Shown: positions 25,727 to 39,701 of the stretch, piece after piece
Layout of the letters: the number at the start of each line of letters is the position of its first letter
Position numbering within the stretch: the stretch's first letter is position 1
Assembly: GCA_016859345.1 (NCBI GenBank)
Contig: CM029121.1
Span: 6,947,911 to 7,011,910, forward strand
Source of the DNA: Istiophorus platypterus
Lineage: Eukaryota; Chordata; Actinopteri; Istiophoriformes; Istiophoridae
Direction: 5' to 3'
Length of the DNA stretch: 64,000 bases
Made by a program: the position numbers and the translations under genes
Notes under the pieces: generated by a model
The model's input: the letters and a program-made list of their open reading frames with translations, nothing else
Told to the model about the DNA's origin: nothing
Database searches by the model: none

Positions 25727-28700
25727 GTGCGTGGGTGCGTGTGTGCCTGCATGCGTACACATGTGTGTATGTGTATGTGTGCGTGCATTTGGGTGCGTGC
25801 ATGTACTCACAGCTTTCTCTTTAGGCCCACAGTGCTGGGTGTGTTGGACTGCATCTGGCTGAACAGAAACTGAATCAGCTGGCAGAGAGAAAAAAAAAAG
25901 CCCAGCATGAATCAGCATCTTCACTTGGTCTCATACACACACGCAGATAACACACACGCACAACGTCCAATCATTCTGTGCTTGAAACATTATAGCAGGA
26001 CAAGGAAAATAATTCATATGACCCATCCCCGTGTCATCTCATCAAAACGTTTAGATCGCATTTCAAACATTTTACATATGGCGCTTGTATGGTATGAAGA
26101 CTCACAGCGGGACTCATTTGGTTTGAAAGGTGCGAAGTGCTGCAACTTAGTGTCAGTTAAAGTTATGAGCCAGGTAGAGTGAGTAAATGTGCTCCTTTTA
26201 AATGTTTGAACCATTCAGAACATTGGTTCATAAGATAGAGCAGAACACTAAACGACATTTAATAGCTCAGCACATGAGACCAATACTGATCATTTGTGTG
26301 TCACAGCCTCACAGCTAAACTAATTAGCAACCAAGGTCCCATGATGAAATAAACAATCCGGCATTTCCTGAGGCGGAAATTATTTTCTATTATACTCAAG
26401 CGCGGGCTGGTTGCATCCATTTTAGTTGTAGTAGTAATTGTTGTAATAGTAGTTCAGAGGTAACAGAACAAGTGTTAATACTATGGAAATGTACCTGCGG
26501 ACTATTGCTTTATTGATATTGGTAAGATGCAGATATATAATATGCATATCATGGATGTGTATTTGGGAAGGGACAGTGGGAACAGGTATCTGCCAATGTC
26601 AAGGTGAATGAATGAAAAATTTTACAAGAGGAAGGTCTCTAATAGAATTTAAAGATGAGACTGGGCATGGCTGTGTGTGGCTCTATCATGAAACTCTTTA
26701 GTTGTATTGGTTTTCTATATATTTATTTTCCTTTAAAATCTTCTCGAAACTCTAATGGATTTTAATATTAGATATGTTTTACTGCATATTATATTCATAT
26801 TTTTCTATGAATTTAAAGAAATCAAAATATTGTTTTAAAATCAGAGTTATATCAGTAAACATATATTCAAGTAGATTCAGTAGACTTCCTGCAGTCAGGC
26901 TGTTTATGTGTGTCTGTATATGAGCTAACATTTGCATACGAATGAGAAAAAAGAGATAGAAGGAATTTATGAGTCTTATCCTGGTTTGATCTTTTTTAGA
27001 ATATGATGTTTAAATAGAACATCAGAAATCTGGTTATTCAATGCCCATATACATGATCATAACATTATCCAGGTTATTGATCATCTGTGTGCCAATGTGA
27101 CTCGATTTCTCATCATCTCAGCCACTTGGAGATTGTTCAGAGACTTGGATAACGTGTTTACATGCCACAGTATCCTGGTTTCTATCAGAGTACTCCAGGT
27201 GGTATAACCGGGTTCTTCAAAACCAGTGTAAGGTCTTATCCAGGTTTCTGAAACAAGGATAAGCTGTTTACATGCACAAAACATAACCGGGATACTAGTG
27301 TGCATGTAAATGCACTCTGTGAGAACAGGTACACAAATTATTTTTGCCATCTGACAAAAAATCTCCATATAGGTTGGATAAAACCAAACCTATGCTCTTG
27401 ATGTATCTTCCCTCATTGCACACAGAGGAAGACCTGCACATAGAGAACATCAGAACATATGCCCTGTTCTACATGACTGACTGTAAGAGTTCATCCAAAG
27501 AAAGATAGAACAGAAATATCAGATCAGGATGTAGTACGCTTTAAACTGTAGTATTATGACACCGGTGACCAATCTTATTGTAGATACACATGTTGTGGCT
27601 GATCAGTGTATTGTTCATGCTGTACAGGCATGCACGCACACGCACACACACACACACACATACATACATACATACACACAAACACAAACACATACATAGA
27701 CCAACCTTGTTCATGACTTTCTGTTGCTGTGTGTGGTTCTGTCTCAGTGAGACCACCTCTCTCCACAGCACTTCATTCTGCCTGCAAACAGGAGGAGGAA
27801 GACAACAGAAAGGGGTAATGGAGAACAGAAGGCCAAACAGAGAAAGCAAAACCATGCTCAGTAGGAATCAAGAGTTGTTGTAGAAGTTGTTTTTACTTTC
27901 ACCTGGTTAAGAACCTGACCCAAGTAAGGCTTGTTTTATAGTCATCCCTTTACCTATTCATGCCTCTAAATGTATTCAACACCCTTTACTTTTTCACATA
28001 TTCTATGACCCAGAATTAAAGGATTTTTTTTTCTACTTCCCAAAAATTAGTGAAACTGTGTATTCAATTGTAGGGATTTAGATGAGTTTCGTACAGAGGC
28101 AGCAGCTAGGTATATACATGTGTTTTCTATTCCTAGTGATAAAGCCTACTATGCAGAAACACACTGAAAAACACTTTACTACCCTCCCAATCTTCTCTTC
28201 TTCACAGTTCTGGCTTTGACCTCTAAAAATCTGGATTCTGGGACATTTTTGGTACAGATGCCCACACTAACCTGACACTTAGGAGTGTGCCAATTCAGCA
28301 CTATGTGGCCTTCCCTTGGCACCGTTCTTTGATCAATAAAACTCATTTACTTGTCCTCTGTGAAAGAAGAAGACAGCATTGCTATGGATAGGTTCATCAC
28401 GAGAGAGTGTGTGATTTTACTCTTCTGCCAAGAGTGGGTTTTTACACACAGTCTGCACCAACAGTGCTTTATTGTATCGGTCAGACACTAGTATACCCCG
28501 ACACAGCCGGAGCAACTGGTGAGGAACGACAGTATGTTTATAGACAGTCCCAGTGGTGTTCAGAACACCACCTGTCAGCTAGAGGTCTCTTGCTACCTCA
28601 TGACAGTCAACCCCCAGGTTTGTTGAGAGATACAGCCTAATAAGTTATTTTTGTTGCCACTGTGCGATGGCACAATGGTAGGTGCAAATGACTCAGCTGC

Positions 28701-31700
28701 TAACTACAGCGCCTGGCTAATGCCCCAGCTCTACACAAGAGTATTGTCAGAAATGAGAAATGACATCTCTTTCTGCTGAGCTTTTACAGCAGCCCATTAC
28801 ATTCTATCATTTTTAGAAAAGGAGAACTTGTGCTGTGTAACAGTGCAGTCACTTCTTTGTTACTGGTAAACTCCTGTCTTATCTATGGTACGAACAGTGC
28901 TTGTTGTATCTGAGTCTTTCTCCATGTTTGTGGGAAGCATTTAAAAGGCAGAGTTGTGAGTGAGATCTCCACTCAGATGCCGCTTCCCTTCTGCAGAGCT
29001 CAGAGACACATGAGGAGTAGCAGCTTTTTTCAGATTGATCCATTTTTCAGGTCAAACCTAGAATTATGGCATTTGTGTACTAGTTATGCCGGTGTCTTGC
29101 ATTGTTGGACTCTAGCAAGACCTTTCCAGCAGAGGGTCAGTGATTTGACATTTGTTCACCACCTTCTGCTTGTTCTTAAGAAAAATGTTTATTTTGAATT
29201 CTCCTGTTATAACTGGTGTAATTACAACAAATCAGACCTGTTAACCTCATTTTGAGCATCCTTCCCCTCTCTGCATTGCAAGTAGGACAGATGGAGAGTG
29301 GCAGATTACTCCTACATCCACATTAAATTTGTAAACACATCTTTTTTTTTCTCTTTTTTCTGTCCAAATTACACTTTTCTCCCCCACAATCAAGCTTCTC
29401 CAAAACAGCCTTAGGAGTCTGAAAATCATAAAGGCCAGCATGGTTTTTTAATGTGTATGTGATAAACAGAGCTTTTGCAAAACAAAGATATTTATCCAGA
29501 CTGATGAGAATCAGGGCTGTGTGCAGCATTGCCAGTGAAGTTTAATCATCTCTAACTTTCCCTGTGATCATTCAACTGTAAATGACAGCATAGCCAAATA
29601 CACAGCAGAGCTATTTCAATAAACCTAGATTTATAATATTTTTTTTCAGATGGCGCTGTATACATTATGGATTTCTTCCACACAGAGCGGCAGCCTTGGA
29701 ATGACTGTTGGTTTTTTCTATCCATTTAGTGTTTACGGGTTGGGTTTAATCACTATTTCATTTTTGTTCAGCTGTCTGACAACAGAAAGATATGTAAATT
29801 AGAAAAATTCTGTCATGAACTCGGTTGTATTAAAACACAGTATGGGAGACCACTGAGAGAGGGAAAAGAAGTTCTGATGGTCTATTGACCTTAGTGTGTG
29901 AAGCCTGGTCACAGGTTCGAGCCGCATGAGGAGACAACTCTTTGCCATCTCTCTCCTCAACAGGATTAGGCCTTGATGCAGTTTTGTTGTTTACAAACTA
30001 AAAAGAGGGCAAGGTTGTTCATGCATTTCACTGTAGACGGTGCTCTCTACAAAATAACCTGGAAACGCTAATTCATAGGCAACTTGTTTTCACATGAAAA
30101 TAACATTTTTAAATGTTTTAATGTAGATATAGTCGAATTCTTTACTGAACTGAATATTAGATTATCATTTCAATACCAATGGCACACTTAGATTTGTAAA
30201 ATTAGTGGAGTTCCCTGTTAACTATTTGTCACCAGTTAGAAGGTGAAGCCTGCGTTGAACGAAGCAGTTAGTTATATTTCTCATGCTAACTGATGAGCAA
30301 ATTTTCCGCAGACAGCTTAAAGATGGAGCCGAACAAGCTCTTCATGTTCTTGTTCATGGATCTAAGGTTGCAATATACAGTATGATAGCATCATTTCAGC
30401 TCTACCAACTCACAACTGTCATGTATGTGTCATTTAAAGAAATTTAAAAACATAAGAAAAAAACTGGGCATCCCATTGTGTATTCAAATTCAGATTTTCA
30501 TCCAATTTTTCACTACGATGATAAAAAACAACAGACAGTGTCTGTGGTGAAATATTTTCTAAGAGCATTGTCCATGCCCACATGCATGGCCGTACACGTG
30601 CACGTGCACACATCTGTTCATCCTTTCTAAGAATGTCGTTAGTCATTACTGGTGTATATGTGTGTGCGTTAGTCAGGTGAGCAGGTGAACATTCTCTCCT
30701 CTCATTAGCAAACAATACTGAGCACAAAGCAGCTCCGTCACACAATGGACACACAGCAGCTATTTTCAGCAACAATAGCCTCTAGAGAAACAGTCAGTTC
30801 ATCCACTGGGTGATTTGTTCCAACTTAGAAAGAGGAATAACATTGGGTACATTTAAATTATAAAGCATCCTAACTGTATTTTCTTTACAAAAGCTAGAAC
30901 AAAATTTAGCCATGCAATTTTCATTTTCGTTAAATGTTTAATGTGCCTGACTGTGTTTCTTCTGAAATTAAACTCAAACACAGAAAAAGGTATGGTGATG
31001 TAAGAATGAGAGGATGTCCTGGTTAGTTACTGTCAAATGTCAAATTGACCTGACCAGAGAATTTTTCTTTTTTTTTCCGTAGCTTTCCACCATGGCTGGA
31101 TCAAACTGTAAGGGGACATAGAGGGGAAAAAATCTGTTGGGCCCCTTTTGACACCCACTTGTATACTCTCTCCTCTTCTGAGAGAAATTATCCCAGCGTT
31201 TAAAATTGCGATTGGCTCTGTCGGTGAGAGCATATTGAAACGATGAGATAGGATCTGAGAAATCCAGTTGACCCTACAGATCCAGTAGTTTAAAGGCTCA
31301 TCAAGCACCAAAATATTTCACAGACATTTATGATACTATGAGACAGATTTTACAAATCTGGAAGGTTATCATTATTCTTTCGTAAAAGTAGTAATACACA
31401 TTACATATTACAAAGTAATTTACCAGGAATATTGGCTTGCATATATTTGATTTGCCAATACAGAAACGTGTTGAATGACACTGCACTGGAGGGTTGTCAG
31501 GCAACTTTTTAACCAGACAGCGAAGTTGCTGTTGCCTGTCTTTACAGAGCCCTAAGCACAATGCACACAAAGCAGCCCATACATCGCAATGCAATTATTG
31601 GCTGAGCCACCCAGATATTAACCACTAATACTGAAGGGTTTCCTGTGCGTCATTCAATGGATGAGCAGTTTCATTCAACTCAAAAATAATATTAAGAAAA

Positions 31701-34700
31701 ATAATCCTACTCTAAGAACTACTTTATTTTTTTATTTTTTTGGCCCCTCTGCAAGACAGCACCTCACGATTATGTAATAATGTGGGAACTATGTCTGTCA
31801 ATATTCTATACTAGCTTTGCAAATTTATAGATGAATCAAACCAAAAAACATTCAACCAATTTACAGAAATCAAACTGGGTCTTTTATACCCAATGAAGAT
31901 ATGGGGCTCAAGTGCATTTGCCCAGTTTGCCTGGTTGGTAATCCAGTCTTGTTTCATACCTGGGAACTAGCAATAACTTTTGCAGTCCCAGTCCTGTCCA
32001 GACAGCTGCTGGGCCACTTAACCTGAGTCGAGTGGCTACGGTTTCACTTCACCAACCAAACAGCATTTCAACTTGATTCACACGGACAGTGTAAAGTATT
32101 TAATGGAAGGAGAACTTGTTACTAATGTTCAAGCTTGCCGTACATTAAACCAACGCTATGCTAATGTCATTAACACATGACAGTTGAAGTGTTGAGTGCG
32201 TGAGGGGCCATGGGACAGAAATGTGGCCCTATTTGCATGGCAGCGCAACAACCACTGCTACTAGCATCCTGACTGTTTGGTATTTTCCTACCTTAAAATT
32301 ATCCTTGCGCAGCTTTGTGGTATTTTGGGTGCCCAGCACAGACTGCATGGTGCATAGTTGGGAGATGCAAACAGGTGGACGGGTCATCCAAGTGAATCAG
32401 CACAAAGTGAGTTGGTGGTATTTTGGCTAGTGCTGGGATGTGCAGGTGTTTTTTTTTCCCCTCACTATATACGAGGTATGGACCTCTAAATGTATTGAGT
32501 ATTTTGAGTTTTCAATGATTGAGTGTTGTGCACTTTTCTCACTAAAATGATATCACAGGATCAAGAGAAAATCATTATCCCAAAACATTAATCTGGAGGC
32601 AACATAAAGTTGATCAATTATTAAATCAATATGTGTTTTTTACTAAACCTACTTTGACAATTCTGTTGATGCTATATGTGCATTTTTACAGCACAATAGA
32701 CAGTAAAACTCAACCAATTTATTTACATGTTGTAAGTAAATAATATTAATGAGTATTTAGGTCAAAATGCAAAGCAAATATCAACACTAACAGGCATAAA
32801 AAGTTGTGTAACTTAACCAAACTGCAGCAGCGAGTCTCTCCAAAGTCCACAGGCAGCCAGAGTCAGGCTAACAGGCTAACAGGCTAACAGGCTAACAAGG
32901 ACAGAGTCTTCTGTCTTGAATTAATCCTACAGTCCCTGAAGCTCCTTAACCATCTCATGGGCATAGTTTGGCACCAGGGCTGCAGTTCAGCATAGACAGG
33001 AGGTGTCAAGAACAGTGAGTCAGTACAAGAGCTGCAATCAGCCAAGTCAAGTTATGTTTCATACAGTCACTTGGCTTGAATGAATATGGCTGGTGGTTAG
33101 TTTGGTATCTCTCGTAAACGTTGGATTTATATTGTGCGCACACAGCTATTTCCTGGAGGCAGCGCATACCAGTTTGAACTCAATTCATATTGAACTTGCA
33201 GAGATACCAATAGATACTAAGTGGCCATTCGTTTTGGGCCAGCACTAATGTGGTCAAATGTCAACCTGCAGCCAGTCTGTTGGTTTTATCATGAAGAGCA
33301 AACTAAATACTTGGAGCATATGCAGAGTAAGAACAGTATTTAACACTATAATAACACTAACTATCCAAACAAAAGTAAACAATTTCGATGAAACATTCCC
33401 CAGTCAGTGGATGTGTTTAACTCAGGATTTGAAAATAATGTGTAAAGCAGTTAACACAGGATGTAATTTTAAGTAAATCAGTTTTCATTTATCAATAAAT
33501 GAATATGAGTGATTATTACAGTCAGTGTTGTCGACGGCTGCAGTACAATGTTTGAAAAAATTCTTCAGTTTCCTCTAGAGACATTTGAAGGGTAGCAAGC
33601 CAGACATGCCAGACATCAGAAAGCAGTGCCCTCATGCACTTTCACCATGTTTCCATTCATTATTTACAAGTCAGTCAGTTATAAATGAGCATTCTGCTGT
33701 TTAATGCAATAACCTTGTCCACTGCAACATGTGTCACATTTTAAGATATAATCTCACCATTTACGATCTAAATTAAATAGGAAATATGACTGAAATACCA
33801 CAAAATTGATTCAGTCATATAAACGGTTTCCTGAGACAAATTATCTTTCGTTAATTTCTATCATCATTGTACTGAGCTGTTATACCCCACATAACCTCTG
33901 GCTGCAGATTTTAGGTGCTGTGTCTTCACATTGCACCACTCTGCACCATCCAGACAAAGATATGATTTTCTCTTGTCCTGACTTGTCACTGTGATTGGCT
34001 CATTGGCACAGACCATTGCCTCCAATTTATATTGCACATGAGTCAGCCTACTGTCTGCCCTTTGCACTGCGGCACGTACGTGAACCAAAATAACAGGAAT
34101 GCTTGGAGATATCCGCACAGTCTGTGTGCCAGGCCCTACAGCTTTGCACTTTGCATAGCACTTGCATGATTCAAATAGGGCCCACTGTCTCTCTACTCAC
34201 TGTTTCATGTCCTGCATCTGACACTCCATGTTGTCCTGTTGTGTTCTGAGAAGCTGAACTTCATACAGCAGTTTGCTGAGGTCCTCCTGGCGAACTTTGG
34301 TCTCCTCACTCTTTACTATGGATACCTGCAGGCACAAAGTAAAGCCTAATTCTGTGATTTATTTAGACAGAGCATATACAACCACAAATTCCCCCTCTGT
34401 GTTTATTAACAGAGACCTTAGTAGAAATTTTAGGGTTGAAAATGTCAGTTGTTCCAGTTTGGTTTCAACAACTATTAGGGAGACTTATACATTTTTCATT
34501 GACAGTAATGATCCCCAGAGAATGAATCCTAATGACTTTGGTGGTCCCATATCTTTTCCACCAATACCTCCATGAGACCGACTTTTGGTTTTTGGTGAAA
34601 TCTTTTGACAGCTATTGGGTGGATTGCCATGAAACTGATACATGATATGCACAGTATATTCATGTCCCCATCAAGATGCATCGTAAAAACATTTCATCTA

Positions 34701-37700
34701 GCACCATTATTGGTTCAAAATCTTGCAGACTAAATACCTGGACAACTAAAATTCCCATCAGCATCAGGCATAATTTGTCTTTAGTGCCCGATTAGGGAGG
34801 GTGGGCATGCTAACATACTAAGCTAATGTCGGCGTAGCTTTGCCATTCTGAGCATGTAAGCATGCTGACATTAGCTTTTAGCTCACAGCAAAGCTGGGAC
34901 TTATAGAGAGTTAAAATCATGACAAAGTCACAACACAGTCATGCCTCTGTTCCACCAGCTCTTGGAACTCAGTGCAGTTGCTCATTTGGCATTTCTTTCA
35001 TCTATCTTTTTGAAGAAATTAAAACATGTTCCTGGGGTTTATTGTCTGTATTCTTATACAAATCCCCATCAATTTAGCAGTTATTATAGGAAATAATAGG
35101 TATTAATATTAGGTACAAATATTTTTTCTAGTTTTTTAGTTCTACTCTATACCAAAATCTTCTACAGTGTCCTGTCATCTCTCCCTGCCATTATTACAGA
35201 CATGTCTAAGTAAACAGCGACCACTCAACTCAATGGAGTCAAGGGGTCACTGTCCTGAATCTCTTTTGTGGAGCCATAAAATTTGTCCCACAAAGGTCTA
35301 GGGCTTATAGAAAACAGGGTTTGTTAATAGCTGCAAAAAAAGAAATAGGCCATTGAATAAACAAAAAAATTAGATATCATTGAACAGATACTGCCTTGTT
35401 ACTAGGGTCCATGGAGAGAGGGTGTAGACCGTAAACCAAGGTGTATTTGTGATTGTGGACTATCAAAATGAAACCGACTTGACCCCGTGATCCATGCTTG
35501 TGTACAGAATAACTGTACTACTGAACGCAGGCTTAGAGATTTCACCCTTTAATGGCTTTAATGGGAGTCTCTTTATGCTAGGTCAGTAGAGGACCTTATA
35601 GTATAATAACATGTTCAGAAGGAATCTAGCCTTGTGTAGATGTGCTGAAGGAATCGATCACATGTGCACTAGACTCAATTAAAGACGTTCCTCCAATACT
35701 ATAGCATAAAGCCACTGTGTACACTGTGTATTCGTGTGTGCAGTAATATTTTTATGCGTCCATACCTTCCTCTTGATGTGTTCCAGCATGTGTTCATGCC
35801 CCTGTAGGAAGTACAAATGCTGGAACTCTGTGTCGTCTCTCTCAGGCTTCACCAGACCGCTCTGCTCGATGTTCACCACTTTACGGAAACCATCTAGACA
35901 CACACATATACAAGCACGCGTACACGTGAACAAGATATAAATACTAGAATTGAGAGAAGAAGAGAAGAGAAGAGAAGAGAAGAGAAGAGAAGAGAAGAGA
36001 AGAGAAGAGAAGAGAAGAGAAGAGAAGAGTGTGCACTCACACATGTTGAGCTGTCGAACAAAGCTCGCCATATTATTGTGTTTAAAGTACTTTGGCAGAA
36101 CTTCTTTGGCAAAGCGTCCCTGGTCAAACACATGAAAACTAGTCCCCGTCTGAAATAGAGAACATAGTCAGGAGTGTAGCGTTAGTTACCAGCAGCTGTC
36201 ATCATATCTTACACAGTGTAGAGGGACTCTGATTTTACATTTATGGTCAAACACAGCCTGTAAATGCTGGACACTATCAAAGGTTCTTTCTTGGAGATTT
36301 TACATTTAAAGTCAACAGAATAACTTCACTTGTCTGCTTACTCCTTTTTTAGAGGCTTAATAAATCAGATCCTGGTCTGAGACAAGCTGCTGTTTAGAGT
36401 AATGGGAAACACAGACCTTTCCTTGATGTATTTTATTTAAATGTAAATAATGGTCCAGATAATCTTTACATTCTTTACCTGCTTTAAGAAAAAAGAGAAG
36501 TTTCATGCTGTTTAAAAGTTGAAATCTGTAACTTCTTTCATATCATTGAGTTGCTTCAGAAAATGTGTAAAAACCTGCCTTTAAAAGACACTGAAGAGGT
36601 GCTGGCTAAAGTGTGCCATTACTGGGATTTTGCTTTTTATGCATAAAGACATGATACGAAATAGTGTTTCAAGTTCAGTGAGAACCTTTGAAGTAATAAG
36701 GAAAAGAGAAGCAGCTCTGTCAGCGTGTATAACAGAAAGTTTGAAAAGGACAGAAAAGACTATAAAGTAAGTCCATATGAAGAAATCCCTGTGAAGTCTC
36801 ACCGCTGCACTTCAGAAATAAACTTGACACTTCGTGTGTTGAATTCCCCAACTATATGCATTATTCAAGCACTCTCAACCACTAATTAGAAAATTTCTGA
36901 GAGTATTCGGAGGCTGCTGGTTGTCAAGGTTTAGAAAAAAAGAAGTCAGGAAACATACAGAATATTTTTGACCTGCACATTAAATAAGCTTGTCTCAGTA
37001 TTGAGTGTGAATCCATTTGTTTTTTTTGAATAACATATGGTTTCAGACACCCGAATAAGCCCTTATTTTGGCTTTAAAAATCCTAATGTGCATCTGTTGC
37101 TGGTTTACACCAACTTTGACACCTTTATCCATCTTTTATGAAGAAGAGAAACAAAATATGACAAATCAACTAGATCTATTAAGTTGACAGTCAGATTAAA
37201 AGACTGACCCTGTTAAAATAGAGAGATATCTGACATGTATTTCATGGACAGCATGATAGAGAATGGTTTGAAAAGAAAACTTGACATTCTAACGTGAACA
37301 TGAATGAATATCAGGCAGGTTAATCTGTATTTTATGTAAACATCATATCCCAATCATGATGTTGACTCATAGCCCAAAATACAGGGCGATGAATTTTACT
37401 AGTGCACACTGATAACTGGAATGCTAATGTGCATGTGAATGTAAAAGGATATATTGGACTTTTGACCCAGAAAGAAGTGGTTTGAGTAAACTTTTTTGTA
37501 GATTACAGATTATTCTGCATGAGCTGTTTAGAGATATTTCATGCTCATTTTGCACTTTTTGGATTCTAAAGACATGCGAACCTCTCTGATGTTTTACTAG
37601 TTTGGTCTATTTCTACTGCAGAGTAGAAAGATACTAGTTGGATACTGTATTTGGAATAATGTTGCTTGAATGATGAAAGGAGTTTTGTAAGGAGAACATT

Positions 37701-39529
37701 TATTTTCCTCACAGTGCAAGATCTATTCATCGGCAGCCAAATTCAGCTCAGTCAGCCAATCAAACAGACTGTCTCTCTCTCACCATGAGTGATGAGTCAT
37801 GCTCTCTCTCCCAGTCTTGGTAAGCAACTGCAATTGCTCTATTTTGCATTGCTCTAAAAAACAGTAGTGTGTTGTAAATACTTTGCATTTACATTTTTAT
37901 TTATTTATACGTAAAATTAGTTAGCGAGAGCCATTAGCTCAACTGGTTTGAAATTTATAAAGTTTGGACAATTCGTAATAAGATGTTGGTTTTACCTTCT
38001 ATGTAGTGATGCTCACTTGTCTACTAATAGTCTCACAATAAAACAGCTGATGCTGCACACTCTAAATGTCATGGGATTGGACAGCATCTGTTTTGTGTGT
38101 TTGTCTCCTTTCAAAGAAGAACAGAGAGGCTGTCCTCTTACAGTTTAGTGGTGAAGCCTCATGTTCGGGGTCACACATCATAACCCCCCCCCCCGAAAAA
38201 CAGTAAATAAATGGTGTGTAACATATGGGGACTCTTTTCTATGATCTCAACATGCTGTCAAAATTCACAAAGAAAATGATGCACCTTTTCATTTCTTCCT
38301 GGAAAGTGATAAAGCCTTCATTTTGCTGTATATTTTCTTACTGTGAGCCATTAGTTTAAAGATAAGATGAGTCGCAGCAAAACTCCTGTTTACTCACAGA
38401 ATTTTAAATTTAGCCATTTATCCTGGGTCAAAAGTCAAAAGTTAAGTGTTAACTGTAACAGAATATACATGATCATCAGAGTGCATTTTTAACACCAAAG
38501 AAACCATGCTGCTGTAGCAGAGGATACATATCATTTAAAACTAATCTCTCTCTCAGATGTAAGATCACAACATGAAAACAAAAATTCTGGATTGCGTACA
38601 CATTTTGATGGCTTATCGATGATTTGTAAAAACTCAGCTAAGAAATGGCTGATGAAACAATAGTATAGCCATTTACAAAACCTTTGAAACCTTTGCAAAC
38701 ATACACATAAAGTGGTGCTGTCAGTCAATCTTAAAGCTTGCACAAAATGCATCAGATAATTTTGACACAGGTGTTTCAATAGAACCAGTTCAAAGGACCA
38801 TTCAAAAGGAAGGTTTCTCTCACAAAAACATTAGTCTAGTTGGGGCCTGCTGGTTTGTTGAGTTGTTAGCAGTCTCACTAAAAAGTGATTTGCCCTGAAA
38901 ACTCTTTTGCTTGTAATGAAGTATTTTTTACTTTGTGGTATTAGTGGTTTTACTTGAGCAAAGGATCTGGGTACCTCTGCTACTACTGTTCTGTTCACAA
39001 CTTCACAAGAGACCTCAATTTACCAGGTGTCTCCCATCAGTGCAGCAAGACTGTCAAAAAACCTGCTCATAAAGCACAGCTAATGCCCCCATTTTAAACA
39101 TCAACTTCATGAATGGGTTCTGTGTTACTGATTTGTAAAATAGAGATGTTTATGTTTTCAATTTCTCTTCACAGGATTTATCACATAGCAGTCTGTTTTC
39201 ACATGGTTTTATATGGCTAACATATATGTTAACTTCTCCAGTGGATTAATGTCACAGGCATTTTATGTAACATCAAGCAGGTTTTTGAGGTTATTTATTG
39301 GAGTATAAATATTTAGCTAGTTTTTTTACATGACAAAAACTTTAACTTATGAGAAACTGAGGAACAGAGTTACAGTACATTTGTTCAGGATGTTCTAACT
39401 CACAGCGCTCCAGCAGATGAGGTGGTTGGTGTCTGGGTCTTCCACCAGGGTCCACAGCTTGGTGAGAAAGGCTGGCACGTTGCTGGCATAGCTGCCATCT
39501 ACACCCATGGCACCTGGAGACTCCTGCAT
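21544..39529 (-). CDS. hsf4: Heat shock transcription factor 4, 11 coding exons
   Basis: Sequence-specific transcription factor that binds heat shock elements in the nucleus; in vertebrates HSF4 acts chiefly in lens development. Coding exons in transcript order: 39529-39404, 36149-36041, 35893-35766, 34325-34201, 27781-27706, 25878-25811, 24200-24101, 22626-22487, 22360-22130, 21958-21841, 21627-21562 (possibly read through to TGA at 21544-21546). All introns are GT-AG and every junction keeps frame, giving 429 codons plus 5 if read through; human HSF4b is 492 aa. The winged-helix DNA-binding domain covers about residues 17-121 and includes FVRQLNMYGFRKVV. The HR-A/B coiled coil covers about 122-205 (QQNEVLWREVVSLRQ, then LIQFLF). 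LMLDDGSPSPPASKF, GGPIISD and LPVAMVQSVLEGRGS match HSF4 rather than HSF1 or HSF2. IKEEPVSP at residues 298-305 fits the phosphorylation-dependent sumoylation motif. No HR-C zipper is seen, as expected for HSF4. The start at 39529 gives MQESPGAMG, resembling the human MQEAPAALP. The 3' end is uncertain: GTAAGC after the last exon could be a donor to an exon I did not find. Confidence 0.93.
24690..25085 (+). repeat. Teleost dispersed repeat, copy 1 of 3 (GCTAATTAGCAAAT family)
   Basis: Contains the ordered phrases CCACAACTATTTAATGGATTG, CTGCTAATTAGCAAATATTAG, CATGCTAACCCTCTAATC, AACATTATCATGGTGACAAT and GAGCATTTAGCTCAAACACC. These belong to a non-coding element I recall as abundant in teleosts. 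It sits in intron 6 of hsf4, antisense to that gene. Confidence 0.6.
25656..25800. repeat. (TG)n and variant TG/GC tract in hsf4 intron 6
   Basis: A pure TG core (about 25670-25720) grades into GTGC, GCGTGT and ATGTGT variants up to 10 bp from the exon 6 donor (25810). In the hsf4 sense it is a CA-type tract just inside the intron. Confidence 0.9.
26985..27330. repeat. Possible short dispersed repeat (GTTTACATGC motif)
   Basis: The stretch has several CCAGGTTT or CCTGGTTT phrases and GTTTACATGC twice in one direction (about 27157 and 27268), with GCATGTAAATGCAC in the other direction near 27302. Similar TGTGCATGTGAATGTAAAAG occurs at about 37428. This suggests a MITE-like element inside intron 5 of hsf4. 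Its ends were not defined. Confidence 0.35.
27632..27698. repeat. (CA)n/(CATA)n tract in hsf4 intron 5
   Basis: CA, CATA and CAAA units, TG-type in the hsf4 sense, begin about 8 nt past the exon 5 donor at 27705. Confidence 0.9.
27970..28050 (+). repeat. Possible Tc1-like terminal fragment
   Basis: GTATTCAACACCCTTTACTT followed by TTTCACATATTCTATG and a T-rich run resembles the start of a common fish Tc1-type non-autonomous element. Only this end is recognisable. It lies in intron 4 of hsf4. Confidence 0.3.
32864..32896 (+). repeat. (CAGGCTAA)4 minisatellite
   Basis: Four perfect 8-bp units follow AGAGT and precede CAAGGACAG. The tract is inside intron 4 of hsf4. Confidence 0.9.
34495..34910 (+). 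repeat. Teleost dispersed repeat, copy 2 of 3
   Basis: Carries CCCCAGAGAATGAATCCTAA, then TGACTTTGGTGGTCCC, GACAGCTATTGGGTGGATTG, CCATGAAACTG, GGCATGCTAACATACTAAGC and CATGCTGACATTAGC, ending AGCTCACAGCAAAGC. It has the same order and orientation as the copy at 24.7 kb but a fuller 5' part. It lies in intron 3 of hsf4, in the antisense direction. Confidence 0.65.
35952..36029. repeat. (GAGAA)n pentanucleotide tract in hsf4 intron 2
   Basis: About 78 bp of GAGAA units on the plus strand, CTCTT/TTCTC in the sense of hsf4. It begins 12 nt past the exon 2 donor and fills about half of the 147-nt intron 2. The SLLFSSLL open frames are its translation. Confidence 0.95.
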
Positions 39530-39574
39530 GCTGAAACCTGTCCACTGCCAAGACCGTTTACAACAGGAAACCAA

Positions 39575-39575
<1 letters not shown>

Positions 39576-39649
<74 letters not shown>

Positions 39650-39654
39650 TGTGT

Positions 39655-39701
<47 letters not shown>

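Noticed and set aside
29905..29925. GGTTCGAGCC resembling a tRNA B box
   Set aside because: No acceptor stem, A box or anticodon arm can be built around it.
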